45,281 nucleotides of DNA from a virus. The translations under genes and the position numbers were made by a program. Under the pieces are notes generated by a model, which saw only the letters and a list, made by a program, of their open reading frames with translations, was not told the DNA's origin and ran no database searches. This document shows, piece by piece, positions 21,143-28,919 of this stretch (position 1 is the stretch's first letter; each line of letters starts with the position of its first letter). The stretch lies in the IMG/VR virus record IMGVR_UViG_3300044946_000029, positions 1-45,281 of that record. One strand, written 5' to 3'.

Positions 21143-21628
21143 TCAGGCGAGCGCCCCACCAGCAGCAACGTAGGCCGCCTGAAGGGCGGCCATTTCATTT
21201 GTGTGTTGGCCGTAGCTGTTGCCAGGCAGCGAGGCCCAGATGTTCGAGCACGCTTGCACGGCTTGTGCGAATTGACCTGCATCGATGAGCGGCAGCGCGC
21301 GGCGCTCGCGAATCTGCTGCAGGGCGATCAGATCCTGCGACACAGGGCTGAAGTCGGGCAGGTTGAGCGATGCCTTATATGCCAACCAGTAGCGGTACAG
21401 AAGCTGATATCGGCCCGCTGCTGTCGAATTCAGCGCTGCGTTGTAGACATCGGGGTGTGCAGCGTAGGACGAGAACAACAATGGTGCGCTCGGCGTCGAT
21501 CCGACCAGCACGTTGTAACCGTCATCGGACACGGCGAGCAGCGCCTCGCCGATCTCGCTCACACCGATCATATCCAGGAAAGCCACACGGTTCTGGCCGC
21601 CGGCCTGCTGTGCGGTGATTCGAGTCAT
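21143..21628 (-). CDS. Endolysin, lambda R-like lytic transglycosylase
   Basis: A 161-residue protein that follows the lambda R sequence closely: RVAFLDMIGVSEIG with the catalytic Glu at 25 (lambda Glu19), YNVLVGS, AAHPDVY, STAAGRYQLLYRYWLAYKASLNLPDFSPVSQDLIALQQIRERRALPLIDAG and CSNIWASLPGNSYGQ. It cleaves peptidoglycan glycan strands to 1,6-anhydro products. No signal peptide or anchor helix, so it needs a holin; a holin-like gene lies just upstream. It is the last gene of the leftward tail/lysis module. Confidence 0.93.
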   Translation of the reverse strand: MTRITAQQAGGQNRVAFLDMIGVSEIGEALLAVSDDGYNVLVGSTPSAPLLFSSYAAHPDVYNAALNSTAAGRYQLLYRYWLAYKASLNLPDFSPVSQDLIALQQIRERRALPLIDAGQFAQAVQACSNIWASLPGNSYGQHTNEMAALQAAYVAAGGALA

Positions 21629-21637
21629 GGTGTCGCC

Positions 21638-21778
21638 TCAGGTGCGCGTGATGCGCGCGGGGCGCTCCATGTCACGCAAAGTGTGTGCGGCGTAGAGCGT
21701 CGCGAAAGACGCGCCGAGATTGGCCAGCGTCAGGATGAGCAGCAGTGCAATTGTATTACGGATATGTTGGGTAGACAT
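21638..21778 (-). CDS. Small membrane protein of the lysis cassette (46 aa)
   Basis: A 46-residue frame, MSTQHIRNTIALLLILTLANLGASFATLYAAHTLRDMERP, ending ARITRT. Residues about 9-30 form one transmembrane helix; the C-terminal tail is basic. The start overlaps the holin stop by one base (TAATG), and the stop lies nine bases before the endolysin ATG, so it is translated within the lysis chain. It could be a second holin, an antiholin or a small spanin subunit; no lipobox is present. Confidence 0.65.
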   Translation of the reverse strand: MSTQHIRNTIALLLILTLANLGASFATLYAAHTLRDMERPARITRT

Positions 21779-22170
21779 TACGGTTTTCCCTTTTCCGAGT
21801 CGGTAACTATTGTAGGCACGTTCTCGTCGGGCGGCGTGTAACTATTTGTTTCTCCAGACTTTTCCGGGTGATCGGGCGGAATTCTCACGCCAAGTTTGCT
21901 CTCGATCAAACGTTCCAGGTAATCAATCGTACGCTGCGCGCCGAGCCAGCCTGAAACGCCTACGAACACGAATGTCAGATCATCCGACACGCCGCCGGCG
22001 TGGCACAGCTTGGCGACCAGCAGCCCGACAAAACCCGCGCCGAGCGCGCCAAGCATGGCGGTCTGCCAGCTCGACGCCTCGCGGCGCATGAGCGCTCCGA
22101 TCAGGCCGCCGAAGAAAGCCAGGGCGACCTGCGAAAGCGTTTCGAACCACTTTTCGCCGTCGATCTGCAT
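21778..22170 (-). CDS. Holin, LydA-like (three-helix type)
   Basis: A 130-residue protein. Hydrophobic segments lie at about 14-30 (LSQVALAFFGGLIGALM), 37-57 (AMLGALGAGFVGLLVAKLCHA) and 64-80 (LTFVFVGVSGWLGAQRTI), followed by LERLIESKLGV and a charged, Pro-rich cytoplasmic tail. The GGLxGALMRRE and GxxGWLGAQRTI(D) phrases match LydA/holin superfamily III proteins. It would form the membrane lesion that lets the endolysin out. Its stop overlaps the small membrane gene, and the start is near the fibre gene's stop. Confidence 0.82.
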   Translation of the reverse strand: MQIDGEKWFETLSQVALAFFGGLIGALMRREASSWQTAMLGALGAGFVGLLVAKLCHAGGVSDDLTFVFVGVSGWLGAQRTIDYLERLIESKLGVRIPPDHPEKSGETNSYTPPDENVPTIVTDSEKGKP

Positions 22171-23528
22171 TACGAGTATTCCCAGACAATGACGACGCCG
22201 TTCTTGCCGGTAGCGCCATTGAACGGACCAGTGCTCGGACCTGCAAGCGCACCCGTGCCGCCCGTGCCAAAGTTTGCGGCGGCAGTACCATTCCCAAAAC
22301 CGCCAATCGGACCGGGACCAAAGTGCGACTGCGCGCCTACAACGTTAAAAATAGTCGTTGTCGTCACTGCTACGGTAGCTTGCGCAACGAATCCGGAAGA
22401 CGATTCGATGTCCCCGCCCGCCGATACGGTGCCGCCCGCCGATGTGCCGCCGCTAGAACCGGGCGGCGTAAATCCGACACCTGCGCCACCGCCTGCGCCG
22501 CCAGTAACCACAAGTAATGCGCCGAAACTCGTCGTACCGCCTGTTCCACCTGTTCCACCTGCGGCACCACCTGCGCCGATGGTGACAGTGACGCCAGAGA
22601 ACGCAGACGTGAATCGACCTTTAGCGTATGCGCCGCCCCCACCGTGGCCACCTGCCGATATTTGCCCCGCGCCTGCGGCATTTGCGCCGCCGCCGCCGCC
22701 GCCGCCGCCGACAGCTTCTACCACGACCGAAGTCGTTCCAGCAGTCGGAGTGTAGGTACTCGTGCTAGTGAATATTTGCACGTTGATTAGCCGCCCGGTA
22801 GCTTGCCCTAGCTGCATAGCTTGCGTGCCAGAGGTCGCGGCGGCGATGTTCTCACTGACTTGCGTTATATTCGTGCCGTCACCCCGAACAAGCGTGGGCG
22901 CACCATTTTGCGGAATCGTTACGCCCGAACCGGCGGCGGTTTTGACGATCGTCACGAAAGCGCCGGTTGTGTTGTTCGTGATCGTCCAGTTCTTTGTCCA
23001 GGTCGGCAGGATGACCGTCAGCGCGGACGTAAGCGTGCCGGCGAGCGTGATGCTGCCTTTGGCCGCCTGTGCGGGCGTCGGTGTGACTGTGCCGCCCGTC
23101 AGGCCGGTGAGCGCGGTCGTGCCGTACTGGAAGCCCGGAACCCAACCCGCGCCGTTTGTGTCAGGATTTGCCTGATTGTTGTCAGAGGTGCTGATCCAGT
23201 CGCCCTTGAAGTCAGCAGACTGCAACTTGGCGCCGTTCGGGTAGCCGTTGATGTTCGAATTCGTCGCGAACGTCGAATCGTACGGCCAACCCCCTCCGTT
23301 GAGCACCCACCAGGCGATCCGCGCGACCTGATTCAGACCGCCGTTGAAATCCTCGCCCTGTGGCGGCACGCCGCCGGATTCGGGCGGCTGCATGGTAAGC
23401 GGCGGGAAGCCAAGCGTCTGCGAGGCGCGCGTCGGGTCCGAAGTCGTTACGGGCAGTTCGGCGCGCGATGAATCGCCTTGTGCGAAGGGCACGTACCACT
23501 TGAGCGGGATGGAAGATTGTGCGGTCAT
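22170..23528 (-). CDS. Tail fibre/adhesin with Gly-rich tip
   Basis: A 452-residue protein. The N-terminus (IPLKWYVPFAQGDSSRAELP...PPQGEDFNGGLNQVARIAWWVLNGGGWPYD) is a fibre attachment domain seen in phages of Proteobacteria. The middle has beta repeats including TNNTTGAFVTIVK. From about residue 270 (TSTSTYTPTAGTTSVVVEAVGGGGGGGG) the chain is extremely Gly-rich with GGAGGTGGTGG-type segments, typical of polyglycine receptor-binding tips, and it closes with GKNGVVIVWEYS. It probably binds the host surface. The polyglycine run is coded by a perfect trinucleotide repeat. Confidence 0.85.
   Translation of the reverse strand: MTAQSSIPLKWYVPFAQGDSSRAELPVTTSDPTRASQTLGFPPLTMQPPESGGVPPQGEDFNGGLNQVARIAWWVLNGGGWPYDSTFATNSNINGYPNGAKLQSADFKGDWISTSDNNQANPDTNGAGWVPGFQYGTTALTGLTGGTVTPTPAQAAKGSITLAGTLTSALTVILPTWTKNWTITNNTTGAFVTIVKTAAGSGVTIPQNGAPTLVRGDGTNITQVSENIAAATSGTQAMQLGQATGRLINVQIFTSTSTYTPTAGTTSVVVEAVGGGGGGGGANAAGAGQISAGGHGGGGAYAKGRFTSAFSGVTVTIGAGGAAGGTGGTGGTTSFGALLVVTGGAGGGAGVGFTPPGSSGGTSAGGTVSAGGDIESSSGFVAQATVAVTTTTIFNVVGAQSHFGPGPIGGFGNGTAAANFGTGGTGALAGPSTGPFNGATGKNGVVIVWEYS
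22686..22709. repeat. (GCC)8 trinucleotide repeat in the fibre gene
   Basis: Eight perfect GCC units on the plus strand (GGC, glycine, on the coding strand) at the start of the Gly-rich tip. Slippage would add or remove glycines without breaking the frame. Confidence 0.9.
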
Positions 23529-23560
23529 ATCGAACTCACCATTTTAATAGGCGAAGTATA

Positions 23561-24673
23561 TCAGTTGCCCGTGCAGCGATACTGCACGGTGTGATTCGCG
23601 GGCATGCCGGCCACAGTGAACGCCACGGACGTGCCCGAGCTTTGCGTGATCTGCACGGCCTGCACCGCACTCGTATCGTTCGCCGTACAGACATAGCTCG
23701 CCGAAGAAGTGAAGGCTGCGCCGGCCGTGAATGTTGCCGTGCCGGTATTGCCGCTGGTCGACACACTACCCTGCACCGCATGCACGTTTGCGACCACAAC
23801 TCCCGCCGCAGTGTAGAGCGGTTGCGTGCCGGATGTTTCGTTCCAGATATCGGACACGCCGTCTGTGTATAGCGTCATGGACGTGCTGTTTGCCGAGCCT
23901 TGCGGAAGAAGCACGCCCGTGCCGGTCGAGCCGCCGGAACCGTTCGTGAGCTTGACGGTGACAGTGAAAGCGCCGGTCGTGTTGTTCTGGAAGCCGATGC
24001 GCCGCGCACCGGCTAGATACGTCCCGCCCGGCACAATGATCAAGGCGTTGCTTGTCAGCGTACCGGTCAGGTTGCCAGAGCGCGAGCCGGGCGGCAATGC
24101 AAGCCCCGATAGCTGCGGGGTGCCGCTATAGCCCGTGCCGCCGTAAAACACGCTCGCAGCCGTAATGACGCCACTCGAGACTGCGCTCACGTACACGAGA
24201 CCATCGCCATTGCCGCCGATCATGGTCAACACGTCGCCGACCTGATAGCCCGTACCGCCCGCGACAATTGACGTAATGCTCGCGATTGCGCCGCTGCTGG
24301 TCGTCACGCCGAAGATCGCGCCCGAGCCCGCCGAGGCGAAGTTATACGCTCCACCGGTGAGGGTCATCGGGATCGTCGCCGTCGCGGCGAGCAGCGAACG
24401 CTTCACAAACTGTGTCGTTGCGACGAATGTCGAATTGTCCAGATATGCCTGGGTCGTCGCGCTGGTGTTGGCGCCGAGCGAGTTGACGCCGTTCAGCGTG
24501 ACCGCGCCGGTCGTGAGGATCGACGTTGAGCCATTGATCGAGCCGCCGGTGATCGCCGGTGCGGCGAGCGCGCTATTGAGCGCGGCGGCCGTGAGCACCG
24601 TGTTCGGCGAGAACTGCGCGTGCGCGGCGAGCGATGCGGCGAGCAGCAGGACGGAAAGCAGAATGCGCTTCAT
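23561..24673 (-). CDS. Tail fibre-like protein with a Sec signal peptide
   Basis: A 370-residue protein opening MKRILLSVLLLAASLAAHAQ, a textbook signal peptide with an AHA-Q cleavage site. The rest is fibre-like: Ala/Thr/Gly/Ser-rich repeats (ITGGSINGSTSILTTGAVTLNGVNSLG), then IVAGGTGYQVGDVLTMIGG and VFYGGTGYSGTPQLSG repeats, then RIGFQNNTTGAFTVTVK...GVLLPQG...LYTDGVSDIW, which is similar to a domain of the next fibre gene. It is translated just after the DUF2612 gene (GGGGTAA before the ATG). Whether it is a virion protein or exported is unclear. Confidence 0.8.
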   Translation of the reverse strand: MKRILLSVLLLAASLAAHAQFSPNTVLTAAALNSALAAPAITGGSINGSTSILTTGAVTLNGVNSLGANTSATTQAYLDNSTFVATTQFVKRSLLAATATIPMTLTGGAYNFASAGSGAIFGVTTSSGAIASITSIVAGGTGYQVGDVLTMIGGNGDGLVYVSAVSSGVITAASVFYGGTGYSGTPQLSGLALPPGSRSGNLTGTLTSNALIIVPGGTYLAGARRIGFQNNTTGAFTVTVKLTNGSGGSTGTGVLLPQGSANSTSMTLYTDGVSDIWNETSGTQPLYTAAGVVVANVHAVQGSVSTSGNTGTATFTAGAAFTSSASYVCTANDTSAVQAVQITQSSGTSVAFTVAGMPANHTVQYRCTGN

Positions 24674-24675
24674 GA

Positions 24676-25428
24676 TTACCCCAGTTTCGATTGGTCGAGC
24701 ACAAACGTGCCGCCGATGTTGTTCAGCATTTCGCCGGTGATAGCGCCCGGCGCATAGAACGGCCCCTGATTCCAGCCGGTCACATACTTCGGATCGGCGC
24801 CGTTATTCATGCCCGCGAAACCGAACGGCGCATAGTCGATCACTTCGTAAATGTATTGTGCGGTTGTGCCTGCGGGTTGCGGGAACAGCCCCGACTGGAT
24901 GATCGACTTCTCGACCGGCGTCGGAAAGAATTCGAAGTGATAGCCGATGTGCATCGGAACTGCCGGGTCATAGCCAACGTAGCAGCGACCGCGCGAGCCA
25001 AACATCGCGCGCATGAGCGCATTGATAGATGGACAGTCGCAGGTTGCGATGTTGGCCGCGGCCTTCACGAGCAGCAACTGACGATAATACTGGTCCTGCA
25101 ATGGAAACGACACCGTACCGGCCGCCGCGCCGCCATAGAACGGCGCTTGCGACCACGGTTGCCATTGCGTGCCGGGTGTCGAGTTGATGTTGAAACCGAA
25201 GTTGTCGCCGGGCGTCTGCGCGATCTGCAAATAGCGCGACTGTCCGAGAATGCGGCCCCAGATATCCAGGCCGAAGCCCTGCGCGGTCGAAATGTCCCAT
25301 ACGTTAGACAGGAAATCCGCGCTGAACTGCGTCAGGTCTATCCATTCGTCAAAGTCTTGCAACAGCGCGAGCAGCGTCGGGCTATTGCTGAATTGCTTCA
25401 TGACCGTCTTACCGAGGTAGGCGGTCAT
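24676..25428 (-). CDS. DUF2612 baseplate/fibre-connector protein
   Basis: A 250-residue protein from ATG 25428 (MTAYLGKTVMKQFSNSPTLLALLQDFDEWIDLTQFSADFLSNVWDISTAQGFGLDIWGRILGQSRYL). The frame extends upstream to 25884, but that part is a shadow of the baseplate J gene. The phrase FxxxVWDIxTAxGxGLDxWGRIxGxSR is the DUF2612 signature, as is the later YAPFGFAGMNNG. It normally lies between the baseplate J gene and the fibres and links them. It begins two bases after the J stop. Confidence 0.87.
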   Translation of the reverse strand: MTAYLGKTVMKQFSNSPTLLALLQDFDEWIDLTQFSADFLSNVWDISTAQGFGLDIWGRILGQSRYLQIAQTPGDNFGFNINSTPGTQWQPWSQAPFYGGAAAGTVSFPLQDQYYRQLLLVKAAANIATCDCPSINALMRAMFGSRGRCYVGYDPAVPMHIGYHFEFFPTPVEKSIIQSGLFPQPAGTTAQYIYEVIDYAPFGFAGMNNGADPKYVTGWNQGPFYAPGAITGEMLNNIGGTFVLDQSKLG

Positions 25429-25430
25429 GG

Positions 25431-26699
25431 CTAGACACTCACGGCGTTGACGGTGATGTTGAGCGCCGGGCAAACCGGCTGCTGATCGATGCCCATCGTG
25501 AGCGACGCACCGCTCGACGGCGCCGGGCTCGTGCCGATAAAGATCGTCACCGGCGTGATATTGGGCAACGTCAGGATCGGTGCAGCGAACTCCGCCGCGA
25601 CGATCTGCCCACCGATGCGTGCGCGCGACACGACGATCGTGCCGTCGTTTGATGTGAAGCCGCTCGCGAATGCCGCCGCGACGGCCGTCTGCACCTGCGA
25701 AATGTAGTCCGCCGGCAGTGTCGTCAGGTTTGCGACGTTGACCGTAATGTAGACGCTCGTGTTTGCCGGCCGGATGAAACGCACGGGATAGGTCGGGTAT
25801 GGCGCGACGTAATTCACCGTGTCCTGCACATTGATCGTCACCAACGTTCCGAGCCCGGCATAAGTGGACATGCCGCACCCGCAATCAAGCTTCGCGTTGA
25901 TCGCCGCCGCAACATCGGAATTCGAGCCGCCCGTCACGCTGATAGCGATCGAGTGCGCCGGAATCGGATAGTTCGTTGTGCCGTACGTGATCGCTGTGTC
26001 GCCGCCGTTGTTGTAGACGTACAGGTCTGTGACGCCCGTCACGTTCGCGATAGCGGCGCGCACATTCGACGCCTGACCGACGCCGCCGATCTGCACCGAG
26101 GCGGCGCGGCGTGTTTCGAATTCGACGCGATTTTCAGTGTCGGTCCCGGGCACGGACGGCGCGCTATTCGACACCGCGACCCAGTTCGGAACCTGCTGAT
26201 AGATCGTAAGGTCGTTGACGCCCGCAACGGGCACGCTGCCGGCGCTGGTCGCCTGAAACGTCACCGATGCCGTACCGCCTGCGCCGTAGACCGCATCCGC
26301 GGTGGACGCCCAGATCGTACCGTCCGAGGATCGGACCTGCGAGCCGGCCGGGAGTGTCGAGCCGCCCGTGCCGGTAACAGTCGCCTGCACCGTCGCGAAC
26401 GTTGCGGGTTGACGCGTCAGGAAATAGATGCGACCGAGCGCGTCCTGATAGACGCCGCTCGAGGTCATCGGGTCAACGTTTGCGATCAGCTGCGCGAGCT
26501 GCGCCTGCACCGCGGCGACAATATATGCCTCAGACTGCTGGATCTGCCCTTGCGGGGTTGTCAGCTCAGTCGAGAGTCTCTTGCCCGACAATGCAAACGC
26601 AGACACCCAATCAGCCTGGACGCCAGCAAGAATGGCCTGCTCGTCGTACGTTTGCAGGCCAGTCGGGGTGAATGTCGGTAGCGGGACATTGGTCGTCAT
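25431..26699 (-). CDS. Baseplate J-like wedge protein
   Basis: A 422-residue protein. Recognisable parts are the N-terminus (PTFTPTGLQTYDEQAILAGVQADWVSAF), the central TVTGTGGSTLPAGSQVRSSDGTIWAS and AGSVPVAGVNDLTIYQQVPNWVAVSN repeats of the beta-rich domain, and the helical GTDTENRVEFETRRAASVQIGGVGQASNVRAAIANVTGVTDLYVYNN, all typical of gpJ/Mu gp47-like wedge proteins. It forms the baseplate periphery around the hub. No ribosome site precedes the ATG; a hairpin (26704-26724) stands four bases before it. Confidence 0.9.
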   Translation of the reverse strand: MTTNVPLPTFTPTGLQTYDEQAILAGVQADWVSAFALSGKRLSTELTTPQGQIQQSEAYIVAAVQAQLAQLIANVDPMTSSGVYQDALGRIYFLTRQPATFATVQATVTGTGGSTLPAGSQVRSSDGTIWASTADAVYGAGGTASVTFQATSAGSVPVAGVNDLTIYQQVPNWVAVSNSAPSVPGTDTENRVEFETRRAASVQIGGVGQASNVRAAIANVTGVTDLYVYNNGGDTAITYGTTNYPIPAHSIAISVTGGSNSDVAAAINAKLDCGCGMSTYAGLGTLVTINVQDTVNYVAPYPTYPVRFIRPANTSVYITVNVANLTTLPADYISQVQTAVAAAFASGFTSNDGTIVVSRARIGGQIVAAEFAAPILTLPNITPVTIFIGTSPAPSSGASLTMGIDQQPVCPALNITVNAVSV

Positions 26700-26703
26700 A
26701 GAC

Positions 26704-26724
26704 GCGAGTTTAACGCAAACTCGC
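26704..26724 (-). promoter_or_regulatory. Hairpin directly before the baseplate J start codon
   Basis: GCGAGTTT (26704-26711) and AAACTCGC (26717-26724) form a perfect 8-bp stem with a 5-base loop, ending four bases before the ATG at 26699. It has no T-run, and occupies the place of the ribosome site. Confidence 0.55.
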
Positions 26725-26738
26725 GCCGATAGTCACGA

Positions 26739-27482
26739 TCAATTATGCGGACCTGTGGAGTTGCCTGCACCAGTCTGGACACCGCCATGAACGTGCGTGC
26801 TTTGTGTCACGCCGTTAATCTTCGCGTCCGGCGCGACGATCGTGCCGGCGAACTGGTACGCGCCAGACCCTGTGCTGGTTCCGGACATAGTGCCGTTGAG
26901 TGTCATGTTGGCGTTGACGATGAACCCGCCGGGCGCCGTGACCGTCGTCGTCGTGCCAGACGATATTGATACGGTCGTACCCGCCTGCAATGTCACTTCG
27001 CCCGGCGACACGATGTCGATGCCTGCGCCGCCGGGTTGGAACTTCACCCATTGCGTCGGATCGGGATTGAGAACGCCGCCAATGTACAGCGCGTCGGCCG
27101 TGCTGTGCGTGCGCGACGTAGCCGGCGCACCCTGCTTCAGCGTCTGCTTGACGTTCGTGATATCGCTCTCGGCGAATAGCGCCAGGCCGATATCGCCCGC
27201 TACGGGATCGAGAATCACTGCACTTGAGCCGCCCTGGTAGCGCAGATACGGTACGTTGTAGATCGGCGTCTGCGCGAGCACGACGCCATTCGTGTCCGTG
27301 TCCTGCACGAGCGGCTGCACTGTCACGAAACCCACCTTGCCCGATACCGGCTGCACGGCAAGCACTTTCACCAGGTCGCACGTGTGCACGCCCTGGATCA
27401 GCTTTGTGATGATGAACAACTGCGTGCGGTCCGGATCGAATTGTGCTTCGAACGGACTATTGTAAAGATTACCGTTTGCCAT
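26739..27482 (-). CDS. Baseplate central spike protein (Gp138/gp5-like)
   Basis: A 247-residue protein. The N-terminal half (HTCDLVKVLAVQPVSGKVGFVTVQPLVQDTDTNG) is an OB-fold base as in Gp138 N-terminal-domain spikes. After that come repeats that should form a beta-helix (GIDIVSPGEVTLQAGTTVSISSGTTTTVTAPGGFIVNANMTLNG). The end is STHVHGGVQTGAGNSTGPHN, with the HxH that holds an iron at the needle tip. It pierces the outer membrane. GGGAG precedes its ATG, and it overlaps the upstream small gene by 14 bases. Confidence 0.88.
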   Translation of the reverse strand: MANGNLYNSPFEAQFDPDRTQLFIITKLIQGVHTCDLVKVLAVQPVSGKVGFVTVQPLVQDTDTNGVVLAQTPIYNVPYLRYQGGSSAVILDPVAGDIGLALFAESDITNVKQTLKQGAPATSRTHSTADALYIGGVLNPDPTQWVKFQPGGAGIDIVSPGEVTLQAGTTVSISSGTTTTVTAPGGFIVNANMTLNGTMSGTSTGSGAYQFAGTIVAPDAKINGVTQSTHVHGGVQTGAGNSTGPHN

Positions 27483-27666
27483 TTCGCTCCCGAAGCAGGG
27501 CCTGCCAACTCGTAGTGCTCGCTTTCAGGATCGCCGCGCGTGAAGTCGCTTCGACGCCGATCCAGTTTGCGTGGTCCGGTTGCCACGGCGCGGCGGCGCG
27601 CTGTGTCAGGCATTCGACGACCATATAGCCGGGCCACCATGCGATGCTTTGCGTTTCCTTAACCAT
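27469..27666 (-). CDS. Small hypothetical protein between hub and spike (65 aa)
   Basis: Translated from ATG 27666 (MVKETQSIAWWPGYMVVECLTQRAAAPWQPDHANWIGVEATSRAAILKASTTSWQALLRERNGKR). The frame upstream of this is noise. It overlaps the preceding gene by eight bases (ATGGTTAA) and the spike gene by 14. It is Trp-rich and basic at the C-terminus. Possibly a small baseplate assembly factor; no family is recognised. Confidence 0.6.
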   Translation of the reverse strand: MVKETQSIAWWPGYMVVECLTQRAAAPWQPDHANWIGVEATSRAAILKASTTSWQALLRERNGKR

Positions 27667-27850
27667 TTGACACCACCTCGCCAGTCGACATGTTGCGGGC
27701 CTGTGCGATCGTCCAGAGCGTGCCGGTGCAGTGCGCCTGCGCGTAGACCGCAGCCTCGGCATAGTCGGCGGCCTGCACGACAATGTTCTGCGCATAGAGC
27801 ACAGGATGTGTGAGCTTGAAATTGAATTGTGTAACGGGTGACGCGCTCAT
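27659..27850 (-). CDS. Small hypothetical protein between hub and spike (63 aa)
   Basis: A 63-residue protein, MSASPVTQFNFKLTHPVLYAQNIVVQAADYAEAAVYAQAHCTGTLWTIAQARNMSTGEVVSNG. The pattern of strands, an Ala-rich helix (DYAEAAVYAQAH) and a final strand suggests a small alpha/beta fold. It starts in an ATGA overlap with the hub gene and is coupled to the next small gene, so it is made with the baseplate proteins. Function unknown. Confidence 0.6.
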   Translation of the reverse strand: MSASPVTQFNFKLTHPVLYAQNIVVQAADYAEAAVYAQAHCTGTLWTIAQARNMSTGEVVSNG

Positions 27851-28743
27851 GACTGGTTATTCCCTCGTGGCCCGAAGGCGTTTGCCGCACAGCTGGTCGT
27901 CCACTGGCCGCCTGGCACATTGGGCTCGATCATGTGCGACAGCACGGCCGCGACCCACTGCGTGCGGTTGACAAAATCGAATGCGGTCGTCACATCGCAC
28001 GCGACGCCGGGCCGCAGTTGCGGGTTGAACAGCGTATCGAATTGCAGACCGCTCGACGAGTAGACCGGCAAACGCATCAGTCCATTATCCGCCGCAATGC
28101 TGATCGCGTCAGCAGAGAACGGCGCGTTAGCCGTGCGGACCACCACCCGTTGCAGATTGACGAACCACGTCAGATCGTCGAAATGACGCATCAGCCCGGC
28201 GATCTGCTCCATCGGCGATCCAGTAACGCGCACGTCCGTAAGCTGGTACTGCGGCGCGCTTTCGGCGTAGTCGACGCTGAACTGCTGCGCCGCGGCGATG
28301 GTTGTCAGTGCCGACTGGAGCGAAACCGGTCCCGCATTCGCATATGGGCTCGCCGGGTCGTTCATAAGCGCCATCGCGGCGTTTGCCTCAATCATCAGCG
28401 ATACGGCCGGCATGCCCGCGCCATTGACCGCAGACCAGGTAATGACGCCCGAGAAGAAGGGCACATAGTCCTGTCCGTTCCAGATGTCAATCGCGACCGT
28501 ATCGGTGTTCTGCGGCGTGAGCGATTCCTGCCATAGCCGGGCGATGTTGTTCATCGAATCGAGCGGCACACCGAAAATCTCGATCTTGGCGTTACCGAAC
28601 TGCGCGCCGCCTTGGCGCACGTTAATGCGCATCCGGTGCTGGACAAACGTGTAAGTTTCGGGCGTCTGATCGCCCGATGCATCGGCGCGTGTCACGCTGA
28701 CTGTGACGCGCGCCTTGCGCTCGACGAATGCATTGAAAGTCAC
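27847..28743 (-). CDS. Putative baseplate hub protein (gp27/gp44-like)
   Basis: A 298-residue protein from GTG 28743 (TFNAFVERKARVTVSVTRADASGDQTPETYTF), which overlaps the upstream TGA and has GGAGG just before it. The N-terminal strand-rich part RMRINVRQGGAQFGNAKIEIFGVPLDSMNNIARLW and the later PVSLQSALTTIAAAQQFSVDY, MEQIAGLMRHFDDLTWFV segments match hub proteins that sit between the tape measure and the spike. The hub carries the spike and the end of the tube. Its size and location next to the spike gene support this. Confidence 0.72.
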   Translation of the reverse strand: MTFNAFVERKARVTVSVTRADASGDQTPETYTFVQHRMRINVRQGGAQFGNAKIEIFGVPLDSMNNIARLWQESLTPQNTDTVAIDIWNGQDYVPFFSGVITWSAVNGAGMPAVSLMIEANAAMALMNDPASPYANAGPVSLQSALTTIAAAQQFSVDYAESAPQYQLTDVRVTGSPMEQIAGLMRHFDDLTWFVNLQRVVVRTANAPFSADAISIAADNGLMRLPVYSSSGLQFDTLFNPQLRPGVACDVTTAFDFVNRTQWVAAVLSHMIEPNVPGGQWTTSCAANAFGPRGNNQS

Positions 28744-28919
28744 ACATCCTCCGGAAGTTGATAGGCGTCTTCCCAATCCGAAATGCAAGCTCCGCAATGA
28801 CACGACCAGCGACCGTAAGTTACCGGCACTTCGTCCTGCACGCCTGGTTCTACTTCAATCCAGGTCCAATCGTCGATATCTGCATGTTGCATGGGAGAGT
28901 TGCAATCGGGACACCTCAT
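28740..28919 (-). CDS. Small zinc-ribbon protein (59 aa)
   Basis: Translated from ATG 28919 (MRCPDCNSPMQHADIDDWTWIEVEPGVQDEVPVTYGRWSCHCGACISDWEDAYQLPEDV). CPDC (3-6) and SCHCGAC (about 39-45) form a two-knuckle zinc ribbon with an acidic middle. Such small proteins often bind nucleic acid or act as adaptors. It is coupled by ATGA to the upstream membrane gene and by GTGTGA to the hub gene. It belongs to the accessory cluster at 28740-30261. Confidence 0.65.
   Translation of the reverse strand: MRCPDCNSPMQHADIDDWTWIEVEPGVQDEVPVTYGRWSCHCGACISDWEDAYQLPEDV

Noticed and set aside
25429-25884. N-terminal extension of the DUF2612 gene to 402 residues
   Set aside because: The added residues are an out-of-frame reading of baseplate J; the family start is at 25428.
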